A stretch of DNA of 64,000 nt from Chloranthus sessilifolius (GCA_021018995.1 CM037597.1:6523299-6587298), one strand, 5' to 3'; counted from the first letter of the stretch, positions 1 to 11,640 are shown. The notes: a model not told the origin generated them from the sequence alone. Made by a program: numbers and translations.

Positions 1-105
1 ATCTTAGCCATCTCCAACCATAAAAACGAAGAAAAAACCAAAAACACATAGCCCAACATTTATGTTTGAAATTATATTGAAAGAATGCAAAAGGTGTACT
101 CTTAG

Positions 106-438
106 CATAGTGACAAATTTCTCCGCAATTTCTTTGAAAATTACCAAAATGGGGTCGAGTGAAAATTTCAGCGAAATTTTGATGATTTCTCCGAAGTCGC
201 TGATATTTCAATCATTTTGGCAAAATTAATGAAATTTTGCCGAAATTTCACTGAAATTAATAATTTTTTTCTAATTTTTGCAATTTTCTAAACAATAAAT
301 AAAATTTTTATGAGTATAATTTATATTTAATATTTTTTGTACTCTCCGAAATTTTCTCGAAGCTTTTCGAATTTTTCTTGAAATGAACTGAAATGACCCC
401 CTATTGAATTGTTGTAGAAAACGAAATTTGTCACTATG
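106..438. repeat. Foldback MITE-like element
   Basis: The two ends are inverted copies of CATAGTGACAAATTTC, and the interior is AT-rich with many GAAATTT/AAATTTC runs. No coding capacity is visible. The superfamily is not assignable, because no clean target duplication is seen (CTTAG before, ACTGTTAG after). Confidence 0.55.
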
Positions 439-900
439 ACTGTTAGTCTACAATGGGTGTCCGGTCCACGCATAATGTTCATTAAAGCAGTCCACATTTC
501 TTTGTCATTGCTTGACATTCACTTACTTTCATGTGACGTCGTCCACTTACTTTCACGCATTGAAAGTTCATGCATGTCATGCAATAATAGATGTGTGGTT
601 TGCCCTGTCCACTCATGATGGATGGACACTCATTATAGACTTAAGGGCTTAATGGGTTGGTATTGGGCCCGTCTTGATCCATCATGAGCCGAATATGGGC
701 TAGGTGAAGTAGACCCATTCAATAAACCGACTGGCTCAAGTTAAACCGACTGGCTCAAGTCGATTAGTTATTTAGGGTCTAGAGCCTAATAATGCAGTGG
801 CTCGATTAAGGACCAACCCAATGCAACTCATTGAGAAGGTTTCAAAGGGGTAGGTCAGCTCGCGACAATGCCTCCAATGGGCTAAGTTAGGTATCGATTA
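439..900. other. Gene-free interval
   Basis: No coding signal was seen. The only structure noted is a short direct repeat of AAACCGACTGGCTCAAGT, present twice near 726-760. Confidence 0.5.
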
Positions 901-1312
901 AGCACTTCATCGGCCAAAATAAAAAGGGATGGGCATATAGGATTACCTTGTCTTAACTCACGAGATCCTTAAAAATATTAAACAAACACGAAAAACCAAC
1001 AAGAGGAAATACACCCAGAGACTAGTATGATCAACTCTACAGAAAAGTCAATCTTTTTTAAGACTTCAAATAAGAACGGCCATTCAATATGGTCATAGGC
1101 TTTAGACATGTCAATTTTCAGGGCAATATTACTCTAATATTTTTCCAATCAAGATCCTTAATGAGTTCATGAGCAAGAATAATGCTATCATATATATTAT
1201 GGCCTTCAACAAATCCGCTTTGGTCATGAGAAATTAAGGATGAAAGGTTTAGGGAAAGCCGATAAAATGGATTTTTGAGAAGATCTTATGAAAAAAATTC
1301 CACAAATTGGTC
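901..1312 (-). mobile_element. LINE fragment, reverse transcriptase region
   Basis: This stretch is recognisably the same sequence as about 48310-48740 in the large LINE of this window (shared GGCCAAAATAAAAAGGGATGG and CACCCAGAG-CTAGT). It therefore comes from the central reverse-transcriptase part of an L1-type LINE lying on the minus strand. It is truncated at both ends and degraded, with no usable frame. It is a second copy, or a close relative, of the LINE at 46455-51100. Confidence 0.75.
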
Positions 1313-2007
1313 AACTTTGGGGGCAATGTTCTTAAAGAAAGCATATCCTAATGAATTCTCTAGATTGGTTCACTACAATTGGAAAAAGAAAAAAATTACT
1401 ATAATAGTAACATTTTCATTTGAATGGGAGTAGAGAGAATCTATAGAACGTGGAGTGAATAGCGTCATGCGTCTTTGGAATGACAACCGATGGAGACTTC
1501 AAGTATGTTTGTTTCAGCGTAATAGGGGGCTCGTAATATAGACATTACATATAATTTTATGCTGACTGGATTACATGTAATATCCAAATCACATGTAATT
1601 TTCTATGGTAATATTAGCGTTCTTTTCGCTGTAATTTTGTCTCATAAAGACACCTTTTTATAAGCATTATACATTACATTGAAAATAACTACTTGCGTAA
1701 AATTTTTGATTGAATCTCTCAAATTATAATAATTTACTTCATGAAACATTAGTATCCGAGTAAATTGGGTTTATGCGGTAGGCCGATAATGTCGAAATTT
1801 ATTGTGCAAGAAATTTGCACAATCTTATGAAAGTTTGGATAAAATAGGTAGAAGTAGACTTCAAGCATTTTATGTATGAAAAAAAAAAGTCTCCTGCTAG
1901 CCCAAAAAGTAGGACCATAAGGACCTTTTATCCATTTTTTTAGGCCTAGCGTGAGCTCCCAATAACCCTCATCAGAATTTTTAACCAATTTAAATGCATA
2001 ATATGAC
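1313..2007. other. Gene-free interval
   Basis: AT-rich sequence without a convincing coding frame. A stretch at about 1530-1690 repeats ACATGTAAT/ATTACATGT motifs and may be an old MITE, but no paired ends were found. Confidence 0.4.
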
Positions 2008-2445
2008 TATGAGTAGCTTTAAATCCACCCACAAAATCTTTGAGTTAACCCACACTGAAACACATTGACTTGGTAGAATCAGATGATGGAGATCGTTTAT
2101 CCTCCCAATCTTTCACGCGATGGATCTTGAGATCATGAGCCTACCATAAGACGGTTAGTGTTTTATTTCTTGTGGCACATGTTTTATTTCTTGTGGCACA
2201 CATTTCAGAAAAATGACCTTAACATCACGTGCATGGTCAAAATTTATTTTAAGGTCATTTTTTTTTTTGTGTACCACATAAAATAAAAAATTAATCGTCT
2301 AATAGTGCGTTCATGTTCTCAAGATCTATCGTGTGAAAGATTGGGACGATAAACAATCTCCATCGTCCCATTCAATATAATCAATGTGTTTCAGTATGGG
2401 TGAACTCAAAAATTTGGTGCGTGGATTTAAAGTTACTCAATAACT
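2008..2445. repeat. Long-TIR foldback MITE (GATGGAGATCG family)
   Basis: The left arm, starting GAGTAGCTTTAAATCCACCC, is repeated inverted at the right end (GGATTTAAAGTTACTC). Each arm is about 200 bp and contains GATGGAGATCGTTTATC and GATCTTGAGATCATG, so the element would fold into a long hairpin. It is one member of the family that recurs at 45465, 51225, 52952, 55117, 57050, 61320 and 63797. A short direct duplication of TTTTATTTCTTGTGGCACA lies in the left arm. Confidence 0.8.
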
Positions 2446-2705
2446 CCCCCCAAATGAATTTATATCATCTCAATCTCTCTCTCTCTCTCAATCTCTGCAG
2501 CTCTCTCTACCAACCAACATAAGTAGCGAATCTTGAGAAAAAGACCCAAATCCTCTCCTTAACCTTTACGCTTTCTTCCCTCAAGCCTCTTAACTCTGTT
2601 CCTCATTTCAAAGTAGTGGAAACCAGAGCCTTTAAGAGACTCAAAAAACAGTAAATCCACAAGAAAAAAAAAAAAACAGACTTTTTTTTTTTTTTTGTAA
2701 ACTTC

Positions 2706-2975
2706 ATGTTGCGAAGGCAGAACAATATGATAAAATGCTCATGGCTTAATGGACCCATCATCGTTGGCGCAAGCACTTCTAGTCTAGCAGCCGTAGCTTG
2801 CTTAGCTGATCAAGGTATTCCCAGTGTGGTGTTAGGGAAATCCCAATGTACAGCTTCTCTTTGGCAACACAGAACCGACGACGGCTTAAATCTGCATCTC
2901 CCCAAGCAGTTTTGCGAGTTACCGTTAATGGGTCTTCCTATAGACTTCTCAGAAGGCATTGAAGATGGCTTTTGA
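2706..2975 (+). pseudogene. YUC-like: YUCCA-type flavin monooxygenase, N-terminal fragment
   Basis: The 89-residue reading frame matches the start of plant YUCCA flavin monooxygenases, which convert indole-3-pyruvate to auxin. Recognisable blocks are IIVGA at residue 18, a LADQGIPSVVLGKSQC stretch and ASLWQHRTDDGLNLHLPKQF, followed by CELPLMGLP. Intact enzymes are about 380-430 residues, so only the first fifth is here. The FAD-binding GxGxxG is degraded to GASTSS, so the protein could not bind FAD normally. After residue 80 the match stops and non-coding repeat follows. Upstream (2449-2700) is a CT-rich, UTR-like tract. It resembles the YUC10/YUC11 subgroup most, from memory. It is probably a captured or truncated pseudogene. 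Confidence 0.85.
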
Positions 2976-3296
2976 TTGCTACAGTAAACAGAGGGCCTCT
3001 TGTAATTAATCCGACCGTTGCATAACAAAGTGGAAAATTACAGGTAATTATTTTGCGTTACGAGGCCTTGGGCTCGTAAGCCAAATAAGTTACCTGCAAT
3101 TGTTACAGTGTTTTACATGGATAGAATACGATGAATCGAACGATTACATGCGCAATAAATCCGATCATTGCTCCTAAAAATACCATATTACGCATGATTT
3201 TCTAGGAATACGGTGAAACGAACATACCCAACATGTCATCCAAGAGCCTTCCTCTTAAATGAAACTTATTCGCTCCACGCAACTACCAGTAATAGA
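2976..3296. other. Gene-free interval downstream of YUCCA fragment
   Basis: No further YUCCA exon is visible here. The sequence has ATTACAGGTAATT/TTACCTGCAATTGTTACAG inverted pieces suggesting another small transposon that may have truncated the YUCCA fragment. Its ends could not be fixed. Confidence 0.4.
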
Positions 3297-3445
3297 CACT
3301 ACAAAAAAAAAAGACTATTAGCGGCAGTCATAAACTACCGTTATTAACAAAAAAACTGCCGCTAATAGTCTTAATAGTTTTTTTGTTAATAGCGGCACTT
3401 TTTACCCGCAAAAAACTGTCGTTAATAGTCTTATCTTTTGTAGTG
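3297..3445. mobile_element. CACTA-type MITE
   Basis: 149 bp. It begins CACTACAAAAAA and ends TTTTGTAGTG, flanked by a perfect 3-bp duplication AGA (3294-3296 and 3446-3448). The ends and the 3-bp TSD are the signature of the CACTA (En/Spm) superfamily. The interior consists of inverted AGCGGCAGT/ACTGCCGCT subterminal repeats. It has no coding capacity, so movement would need a transposase in trans. Confidence 0.92.
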
Positions 3446-3513
3446 AGAAATAAATTGTTGAGTTTGAAACACACGCTTACATAATAATTGCTGCACCATT
3501 CCATCCATTCTTC

Positions 3514-4460
3514 GGGAAATTTTAAGGATCAACACTCTCATATTCACCTTTTCCGCTAAAGACCCTTTAATATCACCTTTCCCATAACTGACTAGCTTTA
3601 CGCCTTCCAGCTAGCACAAAAAATCTCAAATACCCCTTCTTATACTTTTGATTGTTCTCCATAGTTTGAAAGTTTAAAATTTTATCCTTTTCTATATTTA
3701 CACGATTTAAAGCAAAATCTATGTTGTCTGATTTGAAGGCCACAATATAAAGATCGATAGTGTCAAAGATTGACATGAAAAAAAGGCGATATCACCTCTT
3801 AAAAAAAAAAATTGCCTCTTTAAACAGTCAATATCGCCTCTCTAAACAGTCAGTTACCTTATGTGATAACTACTACACATCAGTTATCTCATCCAATTGT
3901 AGTTATCTAAACTAATTGTAACCACTCACGATTATATTTGTAATCTTATTTATATATTTTCTTATAACCAATTATAACGACTCAAGAGTATTGTAACACA
4001 TTGTAAACAATGTAATTGTGAGCGGTTACAATTGGTTTAGGTAACTACAATTGGTTGAGATAATTGATGTGTGGTAGTTATCAAATAAGGTACATTCTAA
4101 TAGACGATACTGACTGTTTAAACAGTCGGTATCGCCACTTTAAACAGACGATTCTTTTTTTTTTTTTAAAGGCGATATCACCTTTTTTTCGTGTCAATCT
4201 TTGGCACCAACGATCTTTATATTGTGGCCTTCAAATCAGAAGACATATATGTTGCTTTATATCGCGTAAATATAAAAAAGTGCAACTTTTTAAAATTTTA
4301 AACAATGTAGAACCGTAAAAAGTGTAAGAAGGGGTATTTGAGACTTTTTGTGCTAGTTGGAACTGACTTGGCTTGGAGCTGGTCGGTTTGGTGAAAGGTG
4401 AAACTATAGGGTCTCTGGCGGAAAAGGTGAATCTAACAGGGTCGATCCTAAAAATTTCCC
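3514..4460. mobile_element. 947-bp foldback element, probably Mutator-type
   Basis: It begins GGGAAATTTTAAGGATC and ends GATCCTAAAAATTTCCC. The two halves are inverted copies over about 400 bp each, including GGTGATATCGCC-type blocks, an AAACAGTC repeat and CAATTGTAGTTA. The 9 bp on each side, CCATTCTTC and CTATTCTTT, agree at 7 positions, which fits a decayed Mutator 9-bp duplication. The reading frames inside (3573-3776, 4064-4318) are chance frames on the two arms. Confidence 0.75.
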
Positions 4461-4735
4461 CTATTCTTTTATATAATAATGTATATTTTAATGGAAAATT
4501 ACGAACAACAGCAGGTTTTGTGCAGCCAAAGTGTAGGCTGCTGATGTGGTGAGACGTGTCTGGCTGCCTTGCTTGACCTCATTGCACTTGCAGCCAATTA
4601 CATCGCCTGTTGTAACATTGCCTTTTTTTTTACCATCTAAAAGGAAGAAATTGATTCAATGGTTTGAATATTCTGACAGTTGAATCTTCAATTGTGGTAT
4701 GTCCATGCATAAAAGAGACGGTATCACATCTATGG

Positions 4736-5075
4736 TTCAAAATTTCGGCCGATAACTCAATTTAGCGGCCGACTCGTTTCGGTTTCGCACTACAAACAAA
4801 AAGACTATTAGTGACAGCCATAAATTGCCCGTATAAAAAAATAACTGTCGCTAATATCCTTGCCGCTAATAGTCTTAATCATTTTTTTTGTTAGTAGCGG
4901 CACTTTTTGGCCGCAAAAAACTGCTGCTAATAGTCTTATTTTTTGTAGTGTCGGTCTCCACTGAAACAATAACTTAAACCAAAATTTCGGTCCAAATATA
5001 TATGGAGGGGAAATTATCAGCTGAAATTTTAGTTTAAATTTTCGATTTCGGTCATGCTCGAAATTGAAAATGAAA
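4736..5075. repeat. AAATTTCGGYC palindromic repeat block, interrupted
   Basis: Runs of AAATTTCGG/CCGAAATTT and GGTTTCGGTC continue on both sides of the nested CACTA MITE (4788-4950). The same repeat occurs in the tandem array at 43112-45610. The MITE landed in GGTTTCG^GTC of an older copy. No gene. Confidence 0.65.
4788..4950. mobile_element. CACTA-type MITE, nested
   Basis: 163 bp. CACTACAAAC at the left and TTTTGTAGTG at the right, flanked by a perfect TSD TCG (4785-4787, 4951-4953). The internal GCCGCTAATAGTC repeats match the element at 3297. It is nested in the AAATTTCGG block, so it is the younger of the two. Confidence 0.9.
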
Positions 5076-5600
5076 CCACTATTTTGGTTAACAGCCATGC
5101 CCTCTAACATGAAGTGGTAAGCACTCAAAAGTGGAACACCAAAACGTACAGAATAAACTATAAAATGATCAAGAGAATCCAAAGCGGAAGAACAACAAAA
5201 ATAAAAATAAAACAACGACTTCCAAATTAAAATTCCTCAAAACTCCCAAGTACTAACCATAGATGTAGAGGAAATATTCCAATATTTTTCGGCTAGGAGG
5301 GACTAGACCTGTAAAATTCAAAAAATGCAAGTAAAATTGCAACAGTTAAATATATCCAAAATGATGAAAAAAATTATAACATAAATTTTGCAAAGCTTGT
5401 TCATGTAAAGTAAAATAAAACATCATGTGGATTTTATATTTAAATTTTAAATAGAACCAAGCAACCATTTTATACCAAATTGTACTTTTTTCAAGTAAAA
5501 AATGTATTGTTTTTTTTACCTAGAAAGTGAATTTCACTTAAATCCTTCATTTGTCTCTAAATTTCATAATTATATTTATGTCATAGGAATCTTTTGTATA

Positions 5601-5761
5601 CACTACAAAAAAATAAGGCTATTAGTAGCAGCCAAAACTGCTATTAACAAAACAAACTGCCGCTAATACCTTCATCGGTAATATTATTATTAGCCTTTAA
5701 TAGTTTTTTTGTTAATAGCGGCAGTTTTTGGCCACCACTAATAGTCTTATTTTTTGTAGTG
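5601..5761. mobile_element. CACTA-type MITE
   Basis: 161 bp with CACTACAAAAAAATAAG and CTTATTTTTTGTAGTG ends and GCGGCAG subterminal repeats. The flanking triplets are ATA and TTA, so the target duplication has decayed by one base. Confidence 0.88.
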
Positions 5762-5799
5762 TTAGTTCTTGTGCAACCATAAATTTCACCGATCCCTCA

Positions 5800-5960
5800 C
5801 GACGATGCGTTCAAAAATGGAGTCGCCACCCAGAGCTTTTGGTGTCTCGGATTATCCAAATCAATATCGTAATTAGCACCGAAGTACTAAATTTGACTCC
5901 AATCCGGTCTACGCCAAAGCCTCTAGGCAAGGACTTCGGTTAGCAATTGGGGTTGTTACA
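5800..5960 (-). mobile_element. Fragment of Tat-like LTR / primer-site junction
   Basis: This piece (GGAGTCGCCACCC, then CTACGCCAAAGCCTCTAGG, then AAGGACTTCGGTTA) is the same sequence as 18600-18745, where it forms the LTR-to-leader junction of a minus-strand Tat-like element. It is a short fossil with no coding part. Confidence 0.6.
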
Positions 5961-6031
5961 AGGTCATCAACGTCATCTTGTGGCATCAACTCTCCTTTTT
6001 CTCTTTCCCAGAATCCCTTCTTAATAGCCAT

Positions 6032-6192
6032 CACTACAAAAAATAAGACTATTAGCGGCAATTTTTTGCAGGCAAAGCTACTGTTATTAACCAAAAAACT
6101 ATTACAATTATTAGCAGCAAAAGTATTAGCGGCAGTTTTTTATTAATAGCGGCAATTTTTAGCTGCCAATAATAGCCTTATTTTTTGTAGTG
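6032..6192. mobile_element. CACTA-type MITE
   Basis: 161 bp, CACTACAAAAAATAAG to TTATTTTTTGTAGTG, flanked by a perfect TSD CAT (6029-6031, 6193-6195). The same AGCGGCA subterminal repeats as the other copies place it in one family. Confidence 0.92.
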
Positions 6193-6365
6193 CATTAAAG
6201 TAATATTACCTTTGCTCTCTGAAGCCCAAAATATTTCATTCCTTCCGATAGAAGACACCCACTACATCTTTCTAAGAGATGCAGAAAATGGAGTGATGCA
6301 TTATGGTCATTGGGATTTTGAAGGGTAGATACATAATTCTACAAGGCTTTTGTTATTATCTAAGT

Positions 6366-6501
6366 AGGGATGTCAAGTCAGCTCGAAGGCTCGAGTTGAC
6401 TCGGCTCGAAAAAATAGAACTCCCCTAGAGAGCCTAGCCAAGCTACGACACTTGAAGCTCGAGTTATATAGAGCTGAGGCACCTGAAACTCGGCTCCGCT
6501 T

Positions 6502-6547
<46 letters not shown>

Positions 6548-6785
6548 AAGAAACAAAGAATAGCTAGTTAGATATATTTAATTTTTAGAAGACTACAAGT
6601 TTTAAAGTACTTAAACTGTTTAACATAGATATAGGTAGTTTACAAGTAACAAAAGAAATAAATAAATAACAAAAATTATAATAAGCTCAAAATAAAATCT
6701 ATTCCACTCGAGCTCAATTTGAGTTTGGAAAAGCAAAGCTAGAGCCCGGAAGTTTCGAATTCAGCCCATTTACAGCCGTGCGTCT
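6366..6785. repeat. Degenerate hAT-like MITE with (TA)n core
   Basis: The left end TAGGGATGTCAAG and a right end that reads inverted GGCTGTAAATGGGC resemble the TAGGGCTGTAAATGAGCC termini of plant hAT MITEs. GCTCGAG/CTCGAGC motifs line both arms. A pure TA microsatellite at 6505-6545 occupies the centre. The outer ends are decayed and no 8-bp TSD was confirmed. Confidence 0.5.
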
Positions 6786-6989
6786 AGGCCAATCTTGGAC
6801 ATTAGCAATATCTCTAACTTTTCAATGCCTTCCGAAATTTGAGAGCATTAAAACAGATTAATGAGTAGAACGTGAGCAAAGAAAAGGGTGTGATATTCTA
6901 CTTTAGTTATCATAATAATAAAGAATGTTTAGGCTTACTTTGAAATATCATACTTGCGGCCCTGAATATTTTCAAATAATTATATGTGC

Positions 6990-7400
6990 CATTAATATGC
7001 AAAAGTGTTACTAGCACACCTCTTTTTCGTATAGCCACATCGAGATCTCTCCTTTCTTTTAGCAGACCTACTAAATATATCAGACAATAGTGAAACTTTC
7101 ATGGCTTCACCATCTCCTTCCCCAAAACTTTTAACCTAGTCGTAAAAGCAAACCTGTTTGGGCAGAGTAAAAGGTCACCTTCTTCACCATCTCCTTCCCC
7201 AATAAATTCGGTAGTCAATGCAATAAATGGCACAACGTCTCCCTGAGACATTTCATCGAACGTCTAGCAAGCTCACCAAGTTCTCCCACTCTTGCCATAC
7301 AGATTAACCAAACAATTCCACAAAGCTTACACAATCCCTCTAACCATGGTTTTTTCCAATGAATTCAAGGTGCCTTCGCAGAGGTGCGAACTAGGGCTAT
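6990..7400 (-). pseudogene. Pentatricopeptide repeat (PPR) protein fragment
   Basis: Read on the minus strand in shifting frames, the stretch gives PPR-like pieces: CLVNLYGKSG, then FDEMSQGDVVPFIALTTEFI, then GEGDGEE, and farther on RFAFTTRLKVLGKEMVK. They lie in the order and spacing of PPR motifs (VNLYAKCG - FDEMSERDVVSWTALI - GFAFATGLKVC). Plant PPR proteins bind organellar RNA. This copy has several stops and frame changes and covers only about two repeats, so it is a pseudogene fragment. Identification rests on motif order alone. Confidence 0.6.
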
Positions 7401-8230
7401 AGCATTACCATTACCATTGATCAGCCCTTTTGGTGCCCTGTTTTCTACGAAGACCTCAATATCAGAGACTCGCTTTCTCCCATATACATATGGTTTCACC
7501 TGTCTCGGCTGCCACTTTCATATCACTTTTGGTTTTCCTAAAGAACAATGAAAATCTATAAGGCTGGGATTTTAAATGAAAAGGGCAAAATAATAATAAT
7601 AAAAAGTAGTATTTTAATCATAGCTATCTTCTGCTCTAAAATATTCTAGCTATCAGGCGATTGTCGTATCAAAAGGATGCCCTACAAATAATGACTCTTG
7701 TTTTGAGGTAAATATGATCACGAAAAATAAAGAATCCGTAGCTCTGGAAAAACGAAGAAGAAATTAAAAAACTCAGTCGAATATGAGCTTCCGTTCACTA
7801 CGATTGCGCATTTGTCCATGTAGAAAACACCAGCCCTAGAATCTGAGCTTCCATCCACCTCCATTATCTCTAAAGCGATCATTGTGAACGTAGAAAGCAC
7901 CAGCCGCCAGAACAAACAACAATTTGTTCTCCGTCTCAAAATGGATCCGCTCTATGGAGTGGATCATGTCTTGTGTTTCTCTGTAAGCGTATGAATTTTG
8001 ACTTAATTGCTACGTTTCTTTTCACATTTTAGTATTTATAGAGTATATTTGTTAAAAGAGCAAAGTTTGCCCTTTTAACAATTATACAATTACCCGCCTA
8101 TCATTTTCTTAAAAAATTACGATTTTAAGGTGTTAAATGACTGATTTTAGCGGTCAATGTGTTTACCACTACTTTTAAGAAAAGGATAGAGGTTCCTTTT
8201 ACTCTATTATTGTTATTTTTTTGTCATTTT
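7401..8230. other. Gene-free interval
   Basis: No supported gene. The minus-strand frame 7718-7939 has no recognisable domain. Minus-strand sequence up to about 7560 may be a further decayed part of the PPR fragment. Confidence 0.4.
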
Positions 8231-9599
8231 CACGTGGTGACACTAGAAAACTAATAAACACCCCAGGATATAACAAACTAAGCCAAAAAAATCTTAGGCA
8301 AAACAATAAACATCATCCACATACACTCCCCATAAATAGAAACTAAATAAACAAACCAAGGTTTCGAGGAAATAAAAAAGTCGCAAGCAATATTAAACTA
8401 AGAAATTTATTATAAAATCATATGAAAAATTTTACAAATTACACCGGGAGCATACCCCGTAAATATAACGTTCAAAACTAAAAAATAAAAAAAATAGAAC
8501 ATGTAGGCAATACACGCCCAAATAATGATGCAAAGGAGGAGTAATGACTAGGTGGCATGCCACCCGAATAATGAAGAGGAGTAATGATTAGGTGGCATGG
8601 CGACACCTCGTGGTTAACTTTCAAGACAGACACTCAAAGACACCCAAGGCTGAGGCATACACCCATGGAAGGGCGATCTAGAAAGCCCAGAGGGGATTTC
8701 ACAAAAGGTCAATCGACAAGGCCAACCAAGGAGCAACAGGGAAAGAGACCGGAAAAAATGGCCCATCTCTTTTCTTTAGCTTTCAGCCCTCCACCTTTCG
8801 TTGTTCCATCTCTTCCTCCAACGTAGTAGCACTTCGGATACTACTCTTCATTGCCAATACCTCTAATACCCAAGAATAGTCCCATTATCACATACCCTTC
8901 AAGACATAACACCCGAGAAACAAAGTAAAAAGGGAGAAAGACATTAAAATTCACAAGCTACAAATTCACAAAACTAAGCTAAATACATGATAAAAGCGCC
9001 AAAACCCAAGCCCCTAGACCTCTATATATAGGCAATAACCTCTTAACCACCACATGACAAGTGTCTAACCCATAGGCACCCCTCATCTATCAAAACCAAA
9101 AGGAGACACCTAGCCCTCTAAGAAATACAATAAAGATAAACCCCTCACAAAGAAACACTTACCCTTCTAGAAAAACAATCCAAGCCAAAAGAAATGCACT
9201 AATAATACCAAGACACATAACCCCTATCCAAAGTCACACATGTTCAACAAATGTCACCCCAACAAAATAACGGACAAAACAAAAAACCTCCTACCTTAAA
9301 CAAACAAACACATGAAACCCCTTCTTTCACCATGATATAAATAAAAGCAATCCCACCAAAAAGAAAATGAAAATATAATAAATAAAGTATAAATAAATAA
9401 AATGATTAAAAAAAAATTGAATGGAACACGCGGAGCCGCCACGTTACCATGTGATAACCCTAACCCATTATAGCCCAAAGACAAAAATAAATGAGTAAAA
9501 GAAAATAAAATAAGATAAAAATACAAAAAAAGAAATAAATAAAATCAAGATAAAATAATGAACAAACAAACAAATTAAAGAGAGAAGACATCCCTCCAC

Positions 9600-11640
9600 A
9601 GTCCTATCGCGATGAATGAAAATCCCCTCGTGATAAATAAACCAACAAATAGGCCTAGAAGGAAATAATAGACATGACAAAAACCAGCCCATCAAAACCC
9701 CAAAAAGAAAATAGGGATAACGCCAAAACAGGTAGCAAACCAAAATAATAAAAGTCTCATCGTGATAAAAAAAAGCACAATAAAACAACAATAAGGAAAA
9801 AATATACAAGTGTCACAATAAAAAAACCAAACAAATAATATTCCATCACGAGCGGAAAATAGACACACCCCCTCACAAGCCCATCGCGAAGCAATTAGTA
9901 ACAAATATAAATGAACATTAAAAAAATAATAATAATAATAAATAAAAGGACAAAGAAAAGAAAAATAATAAATAAAATTTTTTATTCATAACTTAAAATT
10001 TGTACAATGGCAACCAGAGGGATACCTCCTAAACATACAACCCAAAACGAAAATATGAAACCTAACCTACAACCCAAAACAAAAACGATGTTCCCAAAAG
10101 GGACACAAAGCCCAAAGCGCGACGGGCGGGAGCGATAGCCTGATGACACTTCTCCATCCATTTGTAGGGCTTTCCTCCCGCCATCTTCACCTCCTCCTAA
10201 CAATAAGGACGGATGTATATCGCCCCACTGGCCGGCCGTCTCGACCAGGGTGGCATTTCTATTAATGAACCCTTTTGACCATAGCGGCACTTCCAAGTCA
10301 CATTGCCATCGAGAATTTCCTCGGGATGGAGAACACGTGAAACGACGAAGACCGGAAGAAATGACATCGAAACAGAACACTTGAGCATTAGAGTCACTAA
10401 ACAGAGAAAAATAGAACGGGAATGAAGAAAACGGAAAATACCTATGAATATATAGGCGCCGGGTCAATTACGTGCTTACCATCTCGCGGGCAATCCGATT
10501 AAGCGCTTTCCCCACAACACGCATTTCGAGTTAAGTGCAGCAATTCAAACGCACAATCCAGCCTCCGTCAAACCAGAGAAGCAACAAACCAATCTCGTGC
10601 AACCTGTGTAGCACGTAAATCCAAATAAGTGTTGCACATGCCGCGTGGAATTCAAGTCAACGCCGAGACACCCAACACGGTAACCAGGAGACACTTCGAT
10701 TGTGCGTTTTGGGTCACGTGTGTAATTGATTGCACGCGACCGACGATGCCCACAATTCATGAACTCTGCCTACTCCTTTAATCGAGGACTACCCGAAGCA
10801 CGATCAATCACCCTCACCACCACGATCAACCACACGATCACCACGGGCCCACCACGTCCCAAAGATCACACCAGAGGATGAGATAGGTCAGCAACAATGA
10901 GTATACTGCTTCTACTATGAACCAAACAAGCAGCATAGGAAGTCACCTGACAACACATAAAAACCAACAAGAAAACTTTGAGTTAATGTGGAAAAATTTG
11001 AACAACAAGCAATAGCCCAAGGGCCGACAAAGCCAACTGATGTGGATGATGTGGCGGTTGTGTGATTTCGCATGACCCCGCAACGAGATAACCTTGTCCC
11101 ATCGCGTGACCAACAATATTGACCAAAAGTAATGATTGGCAACATCCCATCACGCAACTATAGGAACACATGATAGCATGTCCCATCACGGCAGAATGCA
11201 CACATAATCAACACCATCCCAACTCCCGAACTAAACCAACCCAAATCCATTGTCCGATCCCGACATCACCACTAAAGACACCTCATGGCAACACCAAGAC
11301 CACCAAGAAGCCATCACCACAAAAATATCCCATCACACAATTAGCAGGACATCTCACAATCCACCACAACATGCAACCAGAAGGGAGACTTAACCAATGT
11401 CCCATCGCGAAGAGCGAGCCCGAACCTCCCAAGTGCCCTTTCACACCGCCAATACTAAAAATAACCATCCCATCACATGACCATCAGGTTCCATCGCGCA
11501 ACCTCGCATATCGAACAGAAGGGAGACCCACCACTGTCCCATCGCAAAAAAGCGAGCAGCAAACCTGAACCTCCCAAAGTGTCCCATCGAGCCAGCAATC
11601 ACCATGTTCCATAGTGAATACCACAAAGGCCTTCCGCCAA
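9600..11640. repeat. Dispersed TCCCATCGCG motif cluster
   Basis: A near-palindromic decamer, consensus TCCCATCGCG with variants CATCACG and CATCGTG, recurs about a dozen times. The densest part is 11095-11600, where copies sit roughly 30-80 bp apart (near 11098, 11148, 11180, 11327, 11400, 11470, 11540, 11580). The sequence between copies is not conserved, so this is a motif array rather than a tandem repeat. Confidence 0.55.

Noticed and set aside
3573-4318. Two ORFs in the 947-bp foldback
   Set aside because: They lie in the two inverted arms and no domain is present.
9296-10467. Phe/Leu/Tyr-rich minus-strand ORFs resembling membrane proteins
   Set aside because: They are antisense to A-rich sequence, which gives Phe/Leu codons automatically; no conserved motif.
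11170-11568. 132-residue plus-strand ORF rich in Pro, Thr and His
   Set aside because: Composition follows the CCCATCGCG motif cluster and biased base content; no domain, and overlapping open frames on the minus strand are equally long.
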